NCBI GenBank assembly: GCA_949130495.1
Contig: OX422208.1
Span: forward strand, 686,432,202 to 686,496,201
Direction of reading: 5' to 3'
DNA: 64,000 bases
From: Sambucus nigra
Lineage: Eukaryota > Streptophyta > Magnoliopsida > Dipsacales > Adoxaceae
A model generated the notes under the pieces. That model made no database searches, was not told the origin of the DNA, and was given only the letters and a program-made list of their open reading frames with translations. The translations under genes and the position numbers were made by a program. Below are positions 11,524 through 22,600 of this stretch, piece by piece (the stretch's first letter is position 1; each line of letters opens with the position of its first letter).

Positions 11524-12820
11524 ATTGAGATTTTGGCCAATAGGAGCATAGATGAAGATTTGATGATCAATTTTATTTCCATAGATATGGGGCCATCATG
11601 GATGGACCCCATCAGAGCATACATTGAAGAAGAAACTCTACCAATAGATATGGTGGAAGCAAAGAAGTTAAAATACAAAGAAGCTCAGTATGTATTAGGT
11701 AAAGGTGTTTTGTACAGGAGAGGACTAACGGTCAATTTACAGCGCTGTGTGCATCCATCAGAGGTCCAAGATCTAATTCAGGAGGTGTATGAAGGATCAT
11801 GTGGAGCTCACATAGCAGGGAGAACACTTCTGCAAAGAATCAATACTCAAGGGTATTACTGGCCAACAATGCGAGCAGACTGTGCAAATTTTGCCAAGAA
11901 GTGTGATAAATGTCAAAGATTCTCTACCATTTGAAAAACTCCACGGTCTTCTCTCACTCCAATCACTTCACCATAGCCATTTGCCATGTGGGGTATAGAC
12001 TTGGTCAAACCACTGCCAACCACCTGAGGAAGATTTAAATAAGTAATTTTCGCCGTGGATTATTTTACAAAATGGGTTAAGGCAGAACCTCTGATTGACA
12101 TGCCTTATGAAACAGTTTGTAAGTTCATATAGAAAAACATCATTTGTAGGTATGGGTTGCACTATGCTTTCATTATCGACCACGGAACATAATTTGATAA
12201 TGATGAATTCGTAAACTACTGTGCTCAGTCTAATGTTAAAAAATTGCATTCAACTCTAGGACATCCTTAGAGTAATGGAAAAATTGAAGTTACGAATAAA
12301 ACCTTGCTTAACGGGTTAAAGAAAAGTCTTGATGATGCCAAGGAAAAATGGATAAACGAGCTACACTCTGTCTTTTGTGCATACCGAACAACACCGAGAA
12401 TAGGAACTGGAGAATCCCTATATATGTTAGCATTTGGGACTAAAGTTTTCATTCCTATCGAGTTAGGCTTGCCATCCCATAGAGTTTTAAATTTTAACTC
12501 TCCTGTAAGTGATTTAATAAGAAGGTTGGATCTATATACATTGGAAAAAGTAAGAGAAGACGCCGCCCTGAAAAAGGCAGCCTACCAACAGAGAACAACT
12601 TGTTTTTATAATAAAAGGATGAAATTTGACCAACTTGAAGGAAGGAGATTATGTGCTGAAGAAAGTGCTGTAGAAAAATAACAAGCTTGAGGCCAATTGG
12701 CATGGGCCATACCGTATTTCAGCAGTGATCCGACCTGGAACCTATCGAATTGAAACCTTGGAAGGCAAAGAATTAAAAAACCCATGGCATGCAGAGCATC
12801 TCAGAAAATATTATCAATGA
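11524..12820 (+). pseudogene. Tat-1 integrase (multiple stops)
   Basis: The frame opens with IEILANRSIDEDLMI. The zinc-binding HHCC domain is intact by eye: CVHPSEVQDL, CGAHIAGRTLLQRI, GYYWPTMRADC, KCDKCQRF. The three catalytic acids are all represented: WGIDLVKPLP, FIIDHGT, and the Glu in KIEVTNKTLL. The C-terminal part (YKEAQYVLG upstream; NWHGPYRISAVIRPGTYRIETLEG downstream) ends at HAEHLRKYYQ and a stop at 12818-12820. Stops occur at about 11932, 11980, 12028, 12131, 12190 and 12270. It is the best template for seeing what the Tat-2 integrase copies have lost. Confidence 0.8.
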
Positions 12821-13560
12821 TGTTGTGATCAGTTTCAAATCAACTTGCAGTATTATTAAAATCTTTAATTCTTTCCATTTTTGTTGTTAATTTTTTTTTT
12901 GGGACTACTAGTGTTATGCACTACTCTAGCTAATTGACAAAAAGTTATAACTTGTGGCTCGACTCAGAAAATTATTGCTTGGCTCAATAAATATTACCCT
13001 AAACGTTGCTCGACATAAGTAATAAGTTGCTAAGAGCAGCCACAAACTTGATCGTTGATACACAAAGTCCAAGTCAACAGGATGTTAAATCCTTAAGAAA
13101 TTTGGTCCACAAACATAAGGATAAAACAAAATCTTTATCCTACTGGGAAAAGTACAGGAAGAACGTTGTAAAGATTCCTCAAGAGGAATGTAAGAACATA
13201 TTCCACACAAATGCCTGGTCACACCACTGGTATCTAATGCAAAAATGCTAACATTTGAGTGCATTAATAAAACCTTTAGAGACACATGGGTAAATATCTC
13301 TAAATTTAGATTTTAATCTAAGTATGCAAGTAGAACCTATGTATTCATTTAACTAGCTCTAAATTTAGATTTTAATCTAAGTATGCTAATATAACATCTG
13401 CACTCATTAGTCATTGATACTCAAATTAACCAAAGTTTATCAATGGAACTAGTGATAAAGAAAGGGTTAACATTTAACATAAGATAAGTTGATCAAATTT
13501 CCATTTCATTCAATCAAATTAATTACATGACCGTGTTAACAAAACAAAATACAAAGCTTC
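12821..13560 (+). other. Tat-1 spacer between pol and antisense ORF
   Basis: Non-coding, AT-rich. It holds a near-exact 30-odd-bp direct repeat ('ctctaaatttagattttaatctaagtatgc' in parts) at about 13299-13327 and 13355-13387, whose core TTTAGATTTTAATCTAA is nearly palindromic. No other feature seen. Confidence 0.5.
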
Positions 13561-16500
13561 ATTCTGCAGAACATTTCCCTTCAGCTTTGGAAATAGAATC
13601 CATTCCAGTAGGAAGATCATCTAAAGTATATGGAGAATTAATGAAGTTAAAATCCTAAAGCATTCTGGTATTGCTGCTACTAGGACGATCAAGCAGGTGA
13701 GGAGGTCGGACGATTTCTAATTCATTATAAAGCTCATAATCTCCCAAGTATTTTGAAATCAAGCATTGAGGAATACGATGGAGTGGAATCCAATTGAAAT
13801 CTAATTAAAAGGGGGAATTGTCAAGATCAAGCAAGCCTGGATCATACCAGTCCCATAATGAGTTGTTTTGATCCACCTTCATCACTGTCAAAGCATTCAT
13901 CCAACCCCATTTATATCTCTCATTCTTAGCTTGTTGAAGCTTATAATTAAAATACCCAGAGGATTCATTATACCCGTCCATCCAGACTTCCTTAGTTTTT
14001 TATGAAATTGAAAAGTCAACCTGTCAACATGGAAATGCCGTTTCTTCAACACTCCATCCTTAGCTTGTAACTGAGAAGATTGAGTGGATAGTTTCTCGGA
14101 CAAGGCATGTAGCTTCTGCGACATATCAACAATGGCTTGATTTTTGGCCTTTAATTGTGCAGCTTGATTGGTAAGGGTCTATTAGCACCTGACTTCCTCT
14201 GTAGTACCTCGACCATGTTTAACTCTATCTTGGGAAGATGAAGAAGCATGTTTTAATTTCTTCAGAGCCTCCAACTCCTCACTCAACCTTGCATTTTCAG
14301 CCTCCAAGAAGGAATGACCTTCATCTGTAGGAGTAACAACAGCAGTGGATGACTTCAGGGCATCAATTTCGTCTATCAAGTTGTTATTATCTTCCTCCAG
14401 AAGCTTGATAATGTCCCTTGCTTCATCCACTTCACGTTTGAGCAGAAATTATTATCTTAAAAAATGAGATACAAATTTATCCAACTTTTGATTAAAGCTC
14501 CAACCTTCACTAAGGGCGTGGAATTTCTTCTCATAATCCTCATGTAAAAGTTTCTTAGCTTCATTATGCTCCTCCTGTAACTCTTTAATTATTTCAATGT
14601 AGGCAATGTTGTTGGCCACTGCCCGATCAAGAAGACACTTCAGATGAACATAAGCCACTTTGGCTTGTTCGGATACCCCTTCCTCGAGCAACTTCATTAA
14701 ATTTTCATCAGTCAGGGATAAGTTACCAACTTTAAAAAGCTCATTACAACTCTAGAGTAGCTCAAAGTCAGTAGAGGAGAAGTATTCCAATTTAACCACA
14801 AACTATTAAGAAGAAGAAAGTTATCAATCAACAAGGTGCAGAGCATAGAAAAACATAAGAGAGTCTCTTTTCATTAATAAAAAAGTGAAAGTACAGATAC
14901 ATCTTCAAAAAGAAAAGAAAAAGTACAACTGCTGAAAAAGGAAAATAAAAATCTTCTTAGTTCTACACCTTCTTCTTATCTTCTTCAGGATTAGTTGAAG
15001 TAGAAGTAGGAGCAGAAGGAGGAGGAAGATTAACTGTGGAATGGGAAGAAGAATCAACATCCTGGTGTTGATTGATAGACTCCACCTTAATCAAAGATTC
15101 ATTGGAACACCCATCATCATCAACTTCCTCGTTCAGGTTTGGAGGGCCCCTAGGATCATATCGCAAGAATAGCTCGAAATATTTTGAAGTGCCGACCTCC
15201 ACCAGGGTAGTAGACCAGCCATCCTTAAAGTATTTCTTCTTCGCAAACTAAATTTGCAAAGAAGCTTCTCCAATGGATATATCCCAACATCTATTGAAGC
15301 CAGCTTCCCTAGCCTTAGCCCTATTCACCTTCTCAGCACCCAAGTCCTTCCGTAGCTGGTAAAACTTGACTTTCTTAGTATCTAAGTCTTTTTACAACTT
15401 GTTAGCCAGATCCTGAGAAGTTTCAGCAGCTCCTTCAGTAGTTTGTATCTTTTCTTCCCATTTCTTTTGTTTATTAGCCAATGCTTGTTAGGAATCAAGC
15501 CCTGACTTTTTCAGCTCATTAAAAGCTTCTTCAACTTAGCCAGAAGAAGCTCTCAAAGCCTCGTCTTTCTCCAATAAATTATTGAAGTCTACGAGGAATT
15601 GCACAAGAACAATAAGGAAAATCAGTATTATGAAGAACAAATCAAGAGATAAAAAATTAAATAAGGTAAAAGAATATACCAGAGCAAGGCTTTGAGCAGC
15701 CCTGTCAGAACTTTTAGAACGAGGTAATGCAGTTGCAGAACCCCTGCGATCTGGAAAAGTCCTGAACTTTATTAGTTGTTTTGCCAATCCAGGGACAAGG
15801 ACCGCTGGAGAGGCAGAAGAAGATATATCAACCAAGTTACGCTGGTCGGGAAGAGTAGAAGAACCTTATGCTAACTTAGAAGGAAGCTATTTCTTTATTC
15901 TTTTCAGGGGTCTCTCTTTAATTTTCTTGGCTAAGGGCTTCTTCTCAGTCTCATCTTTATTTTTCACCCCTTTATCAACTTGTTTGGAAGGGGGATTGGT
16001 AACTATGTCTCCCAAAGTATTAGGCAGCTTCCTCTTTCCCATGGATAGGGCAAGGGGCAAATTTGAATCTAAGGAATAAGGGGAAAGGGCAACAAGATCA
16101 TCACTGCCAGATGCAACAGCTGAATAAGTAGAATGAGGTTCTTGCTCAAGGTCAATTATAGGAGAAGAAGTAGGACAAGAAATAAAGGAGGACATAGTGT
16201 TCTTGTACTGTAGAAAATAAGATGCAGACCTGACGTGCTCCTCGCCAATCCTTTGATGAAGTCCCCAAATAAATTTCAACTCCCTAATATTCACTTCACT
16301 TTCCTTTGGTCACCTTCTCTTATGATCAACTGTAAGAAAAATTTATAGAGCAAAAATTAGTGTTACATTTAAACAGATATGTACAGGGCAAAACAGTTAA
16401 ATGAGGAATAACATCCCATTGCCAAAAGGAGGGCATCTAGGCCCTTGTTACTCAGCATTTCCAGTCAAAGGGGTGTATTGCCAATTTTTTACAATAACTC

Positions 16501-17050
16501 CATGCTCAAAATAATCCCTATTGGAGTCTGAAAGATTAACTACTAACGCTTTGTTTACATCCTTGGTCTTTAAATAAAAAGTGGTGTCACTAGTCACCCA
16601 CTTATAACAAAACATTATTTCTGGAATCCCCAGATAGATTCCATGAATTTGATTCAACCTATACACCCCATTTACGACCCTCCAAGTATTGGGGGATACC
16701 CTAGCTGGGATAACATCAAAGTATTGACAAAATTCAAGGCACGGTGGGTTGGGAGGAAAGGCAAATCCACACTCAGCTATAAAAATAGAGGAAAATCAGC
16801 GACCCTCAGCAAGTGAGAAAAAATCAGCAGGTAAAGTAGCGTGTTCCAAAACGACCCAAGAGGGAATCTTAAATTCATTTATGAATTCATCAAAAGAATC
16901 AATAGAGTAAACCATGATGAAGAATAGAAGATAAGAGAAAGAGTTTTTTACAGGAATTAAGGATTCAACAAGAACTGAAGAACAAAAAACGATCGCACAA
17001 GAGATAGATTGAAAGCTTGAAGACACTGTAGAAAAAAACACTCAGAAAAT
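13560..17050 (-). pseudogene. Tat-1 antisense ORF: gypsy-type 'putative transposon' domain plus coiled coils (degenerate)
   Basis: Read on the minus strand from about 16920 (MVYSIDSFDEFINEFKIPSW). A TGA near 16796 sits where Trp is plausible. A domain then reads ECGFAFPPNPPCLEFCQYFD, VSPNTWRVVNGVYRLNQIHG and VNLSDSNRDYFEHGVIVKNW. I recognise this pattern as the plant 'putative gypsy type transposon' family (Pfam PF04195, from memory). Downstream frames are a Lys-rich tail that could be a nuclear signal (KKPLAKKIKERPLKRIKK, about 15890), a Ser/Pro/Asp-rich segment (14963-15202), and heptad coiled coils at 14452-14697 and 14182-14430. Its place, between pol and the 3' LTR in reverse orientation, matches the antisense ORF of Grande/Retand elements. 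Function is unknown. Confidence 0.6.
16330..16451 (-). other. Possible 122-nt intron in the antisense ORF
   Basis: On the minus strand the domain exon ends ...GGAAATGCTGA|GTAACAAG, and an AT-rich stretch ends TTTTCTTACAG|TTGATC. GT..AG ends, the length and the AT content suit a plant intron, and a new frame (NIRELKFIWGLHQRIGEEH) starts downstream. The phases do not join cleanly: a stop remains after the junction. Either the intron call is off or the exon has decayed. Confidence 0.3.
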
Positions 17051-17359
17051 TTGAGGTAATAAAAGTTCGTGGCTTTTTTCGATCTTTATAGGTTACCTCG
17101 AAAATTGAAAAAATAATGATTAGAAGGTAACGTCGATTGAACTGGTGGTGGCTAAAGGCAGAAAAGACGGATTTGTCCAAAAATGATTCATTAAAGTTGT
17201 GGATAATTTCAAAAATGCCACGCGCATTATATTTTCATAATTAAACTATAATCTTTTACAAGTATGGGAGGTCGGCAACCAACCAGGCCTAAAATTGTTG
17301 CCCGAGCAACTTTAAGAGACAAATGCTCCATACTCTTGTGAAAACTTCAAGCATGAACC

Positions 17360-17373
17360 GTTGGGGGCTTCTA
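17360..17373 (+). other. Tat-1 polypurine tract region
   Basis: TTGGGGGCTTCTAT directly precedes the 3' LTR start TGATACC. A TTGGGGGC block here is common in Tat-type elements. Confidence 0.6.
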
Positions 17374-18353
17374 TTGATACCAAAAAATTTCCATCTACGT
17401 GGACCATTCAGATAATAACATGTGTTGTATAGTGGAAGATTAATCCTAGTCATCAAGGATAAAATGCCGACCAACACCAGGGATACCGACCAACACCATG
17501 GATGCCGACCAACGATGACGGGAAAATACCAACAGTTGTATACATTAATGATTGTACATATGTAAATGTCTATGATATAAAGACATTCCATCCTTTGATA
17601 TTCCAGCGCTTGTACACCCCCTGGGGCCTATAAATACATTGTAAACCCTACATATAGACCTGGAAAAATGAGGCATGACACGATAACACGACACGAAAGG
17701 ACACAAAGTTATAAGTTAATGGGTGGACCCTTAATGGGTTCGGATCATATCAGTGTCAACCCGATAAAACACAATAGTTAACGAGTCGAGTTAGTGTTGA
17801 CCCCATTCACCCGATAAGACCCATTATCACCCATTAATTTAAGTAAATAAGGTATACTATTGGAACTTATAAATAATTTATGTAGCATAATGTTAATTTA
17901 ATCATAATAAATTTTACCAAATGAGAGATTTAGTAATGTTAATGGGTCTACTTGGGTTCAAAAATGAGATAATATGTCAACTTCTATAGAATTCAAAATA
18001 ATTCATAATCTTAATTGGTATTAACGAGTGAACACGACACGACAAGTTAACACAACGGGTCGGGTTTGGATATGACTTTTCACACGATAAAAAAGTCACC
18101 CGTTTAGACACGAATCCAATAAGACATGAACACGATAAAAAACGACACGAACACGACTCGACACAACCCATTGACAGGTCTACCTACATCCAAGGGACCC
18201 AAAAATAGAGGCAATTGAACAATCCCAAAGCAATACACAACAGTGGACGTAGACTCTTCCATCAAGCCAAACCACTTTAAAAATCTCTTGTCTCTTTTAT
18301 TTCTATTTATCTGTGATCAACTAATTAGCCTAATCTAGTTTTTTGCATGAACA
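17374..18353 (+). repeat. Tat-1 3' LTR (contains MITE)
   Basis: It matches 2118-2540 from TGATACC to the terminal ACA, interrupted at 17654-18182. Without the insert and its duplicated 7 bp it is about 444 bp. The excess over the 5' LTR is an extra 'ccgaccaacaccatggatg'-type repeat around 17470-17510. The LTRs differ at many positions, so the element is much older than its SIRE-like passenger. Confidence 0.8.
17654..18182. mobile_element. hAT-like MITE, 529 bp
   Basis: It is absent from the homologous 5' LTR, so the borders are clear. The 7-bp direct repeat CCTACAT flanks it (17647-17653, 18183-18189), and extending to 8 bp gives one mismatch. The ends are inverted: TAGACCTGG at the left and ...GACAGGTCTA at the right. 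Subterminal arrays of ACGACACGAACACGAC motifs, with GGGT-rich partners, occur at both sides. There is no coding capacity. The terminal sequence TAGACCTG and the 'cgacacgaacacgac' motifs recall a widespread group of plant hAT-derived MITEs. Confidence 0.75.
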
Positions 18354-18728
18354 GCCACCACTAGAGGGAAACAGTCAAAGGTCCTTCCACATATGGTCTA
18401 GATAATCAACCATCACATTCATTATGTACGGGTATAATGCTTGAATATATAAGGGTATTCCAACCATTGATCTCCTGGTTACTATAAATACATTGTATTC
18501 CTTTCACAAAAGGCAATATAAAACAGATTCTAGGTTATTGTTCTTGTTCTTGTGGCAAGAGTAACTAGCTTTCTGTAACCACTCAAATCAATACAATAAC
18601 AGTGGATATAGGCTTTTTTTCGTAGCCGAACCACTCTAAAAATTCCTTGTCTCCTGTGTGTTTATTTGATCGCATATTATATTTTTTATGTGATTAGAAA
18701 ATTGGATATATTCCTTTTTTTGACATCA
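18354..18728 (+). repeat. Tat-2 5' LTR, downstream half
   Basis: It continues the interrupted LTR from 2117. Shared landmarks with Tat-1 are a TATA-like CTATAAATACATTG (near 18482), 'caataacagtggatataggct' (Tat-1: 'caacagtggacgtaggct') and 'gccgaaccactctaaaaatt'. It ends GACATCA just before the primer site. Together the halves make an LTR of roughly 550 bp. Confidence 0.65.
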
Positions 18729-18734
18729 AAATAT

Positions 18735-18752
18735 TGGCGTCGTCTGCGGGAA
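18735..18752 (+). other. Tat-2 primer-binding site
   Basis: TGGCGTCGTCTGCGGGAA, six bases after the LTR. It is better preserved than the Tat-1 site. Likely tRNA-Arg, as in other Tat/Ogre elements (from memory). Confidence 0.7.
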
Positions 18753-18802
18753 CGTTTGTCTAATGGTCGTTCTCTATCTTATACATTCTAGTTCGAAGGA
18801 AG

Positions 18803-20459
18803 ATGAATGATCCTGAGACTAGCACCAGAAATGAAGGAAACCCAATCGTCCACTTGCTCCGCCTACAGCTGCAAACTTAAATTGAATTATTGCCAGTATT
18901 ATCAGGGGTCAGGATGCCATGCAGGAAATAATAAAACAATTGGCTCAATCATTACAAGTCATATCTACAGCTCTTTCTAGGAAACAAACAGTTCCTTCCC
19001 TGAAATGAGACATACCACCTTTGCCTCCTAGTCGCAGCCGACATAGTTATTCCAGATCTTCACGAGATAGGTCTTACCGTCCAAGATTGAGTTCATTGCT
19101 CAGATCCATAAAATTCAATAATAGGCATTCTCTCTTCCCTGAAAGACCAAGCCTTTTGGAAAGATTGAGTAGAGTTTCACCTTTTGACCGTTTGGAACCC
19201 CGAGCATATAAAAATCCTCTAAGAGAGCTATCCAAAACTAATCAACACCCAACTGACCAGTATGAAGCTTCAATCAGGTCCAGATCAAACATTTGACGAT
19301 CTATGCATGCCGAGCAGACTTCTCAAGAAGAGAGCTCAGTATAAACACCTGGTCTGAATAACCGAGTTACTTCACACAAATCTGATGCAGGAAACCCTTT
19401 ATGGATGGGATCAATCCAGCGATTAGAAAATCGACTGGGAGAAATGGTAAAGGCAAAGAATCCATTGCAGAATTTTTCATCAAGGGATCTCCCTTCATTT
19501 AGGCGATTGTTGATTTCCCAACTCCATCCAAGTTTAAAACCCCAGTGGTCACCCCCAAGTATGATGGTAAAACTGATCCAGTTTTGCATATTGAGCGATA
19601 CCAGGCTGCAGGTGACATCTATTATGTTCCTGATGAGATGAGATGTAGAGCTTTTTCTAGCACCATTACTGGTTCAACCCAAATATGGCACAATAACTTA
19701 TCGTGAGGATAAATTGTCAATTTCAATAATCTTACCGAGCTCTTCATCAACAACTTCTATTTTGGGGCCAAGCTAGTGAAGAGAGTAGCCAATTTCTTGA
19801 GTGTCAGGCAGTGATTAGGGGAAATAATCAAATAATACATCACTCATTTTAATAATGAGAAACTGGAAGTGGTTGACTATGAGGAGAAAACTACCATCAC
19901 CACTTTAATGAGTAGATTACTTCTAGAAAAGCTATACTACGCTCTGGACAATGATCCTCCTAAAACCATGGCTGAGCTCATTGCTAAGACAAGAAAAATC
20001 ATGAACGCCGAGGAAGCAGTGGTTGTGAAGAAATGTCCAACCACTAAGCCTAAGAAGAAGGAGCAGAAGGAAAGGAAACTGAAGAAGGATGATAAGCTCA
20101 AAAATTATGGAATATATACTCCATTGGCGGTCAATATTCACCATATCCTAGAGAAAATTAAGTACAATAAAGATTTGCGATGGTCCGAGAAGTTGAGGGC
20201 ACTACCTAACTGGAGGGATAAATTTAAATATTATGAGTTCCATAACGATCATGGACACATGACTGATAACGGTATCACTTTGAAGAATGAAATGGAATCC
20301 CTCATTTTTCGAGGAAAGCTGAACAAATTTATTGATCAACGAGAAAGCGGAGAAACAAGGGGAATGTCAAGTTCTCCTTATAAACCCAAAGATTACTGGA
20401 AGAGAAACCATGAAGATGGTTATGAACACGATTCTGACCTGCTGAAGAAGCCCAAATAA
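18803..20459 (+). pseudogene. Tat-2 gag (frameshifts and stops)
   Basis: The start is probably MNDPETSTRNEG at 18803, which parallels the Tat-1 leader. The Ser/Arg-rich frame 19021-19296 and the capsid blocks 19405-19800 (SIQRLENRLGEMVKAK; MVKLIQFCILSDTRLQ in a shifted frame) are in pieces. The longest intact piece, 19869-20459 (196 aa), begins VDYEEKTTITTLMSRLL. It includes the helical PPKTMAELIAKTRKIMNAEEA, then a Lys-rich linker and the zinc-knuckle position EFHNDHGHMTDNG, where the expected Cys residues are missing. It ends DSDLLKKPK. The product would be the capsid/nucleocapsid polyprotein. Confidence 0.75.
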
Positions 20460-20477
20460 CTAGAACTTGAAGTAGCT

Positions 20478-21378
20478 ATGGTACGTGTTGGTTCTTTTGA
20501 CTGTCATGTAATTATAAGTGGTGATGCAGGAGGAGGATATTATACTGCAAAAAGAAAGGCCAACCTGAATGAAGCATGGGCCTCTTCCTATATCCAAAAA
20601 ATCAATCTGAATGAAGATAATCGACCCAGGAAAGTCAATAAGGACAAACTAGTAATTGACTTTTCCAAGAATAACCTCTCTGGGATACTATATCCCCATG
20701 ATGATCTGTTGGTCGTCAAGTTCAGAATTAAAGAAGCCATCATCGCTAGGGTCCTGATTGATAATGGGAGCTCGGCTGATATTTGTTTTATCCCTATTTT
20801 TTTAGGAATGAAGCTCAGTCAATGGTAATCATAACATAGTCCATTGATAGGTTTTTCAGGTAAAAAAGTCTACCCTCTTAGGACAGTCAAGCTAGAAGAG
20901 TTGTTCGGTACTTGTCCAATAAGCTGTACTAAAAATATACATTTTTTTATGATGGATAAGAACGTTCAGTCTTATTTTAATATGATCTTAGGTAGTGTGG
21001 GACTAAAGAAATTTGAAGTTTTACCATCCACTTTCCATCAGTGTTTGAATTTCCTTACTCACTTTGGGTTTGGTGTTATGAAAGGTGACCAAAAGATGAC
21101 CAGAGAATGTTTACTCCTCATTCGAGCAAGAAGATTTAGTTGATTTTTTGAAAAAGATTACCACTTACTAGGTAGAAACTAAAAATATCAATAGTAATCC
21201 AGAAGTTGATACTCTAGATCCCCAAGATAAAATAGGGTTAGTCAAATGGCAGATTATTGAAGCCATTGAAAGTATAATCCTGCATGATGAAAAATCAGAG
21301 ACAACCACCTAGATCGGCTCCACGCTGGATCCACTCCTTAAATAGGAATTGATTACGTTCTTAATATAACAAAGGAAT
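20478..21378 (+). pseudogene. Tat-2 protease and linker (broken)
   Basis: Frame 20478-20828 contains NNLSGILYPHDDLLVVK and the active-site block RVLIDNGSSADI near 20750-20785. Here the catalytic Asp is kept, unlike Tat-1. The next frame, 20844-21143, holds LIGFSGKKVYPLRTVK-like sequence and MILGSVGLKKFEVLPS. The linker to RT (21144-21378) is full of stops. Shared with Tat-1 block by block. Confidence 0.75.
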
Positions 21379-22600
21379 TTGTTCGCTTGGAGACACAAGG
21401 ATATGCCTGGGATTGTTCCCGCGTTCTTTTGTCATGAGATCAACATTAATAAGGATGCCAAGCCGATCAAGCAAAGGTGTAGGGTGTTCAGTCCGGATAA
21501 AAACCAAGCTATACAGGAAGAGGTGGAGAAGCTACAAAAGTCCCAATTCATTGAGGATGTCAAATATCCAGCCTGGTTGGCCAACGCTGTGATAGTTAAA
21601 AAGAAAACTGATAAGTGGCGAATGTGTGTAGATTTTACTGATCTTAATAAAGTCTTCCCAAAAGACCACTTTCCCTTGCCTAGAATTGATAAGTTGGTGG
21701 ATGCTACATCAGGACATGAGCTAATGAGCTTCATGGATGCTTATAATGGGTATAACCAGATAAGAATGAAACCAGAAAATAGGGAAAGCACTTCTTTCAT
21801 AACCATCTGACGTACTTATTGCTACAATGTAATTACCTTCGATCTCAAAAACGCTGGAGCAACATACTAGAGGTTGGTCAACAAGGTGTTTGAGAAACAT
21901 ATTAGAAATAATATGGAGGTTTATGTGGATGATATATTGACTAAAAGTAAGAAGGATTCAGATCATATTAAAGACTTTAGTCAGACTTTTGACCAGTTGG
22001 AAAAACATAATATGTAGTTAAATCCGACCAAGTGTGTGTTCGGTGTGCAAGAGGGAATGTTCCCCGGGTTCATAATAAACCAAAGAGGAATTGAAGCTAA
22101 CCCTGCAAAAATCTAAGATCTAATGGAAAGAAGGATGTTCAAAGACTTAGTGGGAGAGTAGCAGCTTTAAACCGATTTGTTTACTGAGCAACATATAGGT
22201 GTTTACCATTCGTCAAGGTCCTTAGTAAGACCTTTGAGTGGAATGCAGAGTGTGAAGAAGAATTATAAGAATTGAAGAAGTATCTGGGATCACCACCTTT
22301 ATTATCCCGACCTATTTTGGGATAAAAATTGTACTTATACCTAGTTAATTCTGAGTCCGCAGTTAGGTCAGTACTGGCTCGGTTGGATAATGGAATCTAG
22401 AAACTAGTGTATTACACTGGCAAAGCATTTCGAGTAGCCAAAATCACGTTTTCAGGCTAGAAAAAACTGGCCTTAGCACTCATTGAAGCCTCCAGGTGTA
22501 TGAAGCCTTATTTCCAAGCACACGCCATAATTGTGTACACTAATCTACCTCTTTGGCAAGCACTCGAAGTCAGGAAGATTGATGTCTTGGGCAGTAGAAA
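21379..22600 (+). pseudogene. Tat-2 reverse transcriptase and RNase H (multiple stops)
   Basis: The frame 21379-21810 (143 aa) is open through KPIKQRCRVFSPDKNQAI, WLANAVIVKKKTDKWRMCVD, FTDLNKVFPKDHFPLPRIDK and FMDAYNGYNQIRMKP. It then stops after FITI at 21808-21810. Beyond the stop are NAGATY (stop) RLVNKVF and an intact catalytic box VYVDDILTKSKK near 21920-21955. LNPTKCVFGVQEGMFPGF follows, then RNase H remnants to about 22600 (KPYFQAHAIIVYTNLPL in pieces). Where Tat-1 has a stop, Tat-2 often has Gln, and vice versa, so the two copies decayed independently. Confidence 0.85.

Larger units (their letters stand above)
2118..18353 (+). mobile_element. Tat-1: Ty3/gypsy Tat-lineage retrotransposon, full length but decayed, with two nested insertions
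   Basis: Complete architecture: 5' LTR (2118-2540), primer site, gag, protease, RT, RNase H, a second archaeal-type RNase H, integrase, a long 3' region with an antisense ORF, a purine tract and the 3' LTR (17374-18353). Dual RNase H plus a late antisense ORF is known for the Tat/Grande/Retand/Ogre group. All coding parts have in-frame stops, so the element is dead. Removing the SIRE-like insert (4.4 kb) and the MITE (0.5 kb) leaves about 11.3 kb, a normal size for the group. I could not see a matching 5-bp target duplication: the flanks are ATTAT on the left and GCCAC on the right. Confidence 0.8.

Noticed and set aside
13897..17180. A host coiled-coil gene on the minus strand
   Set aside because: It sits wholly between the pol end and the 3' LTR of Tat-1, where this lineage carries its antisense ORF, and it has many stops.
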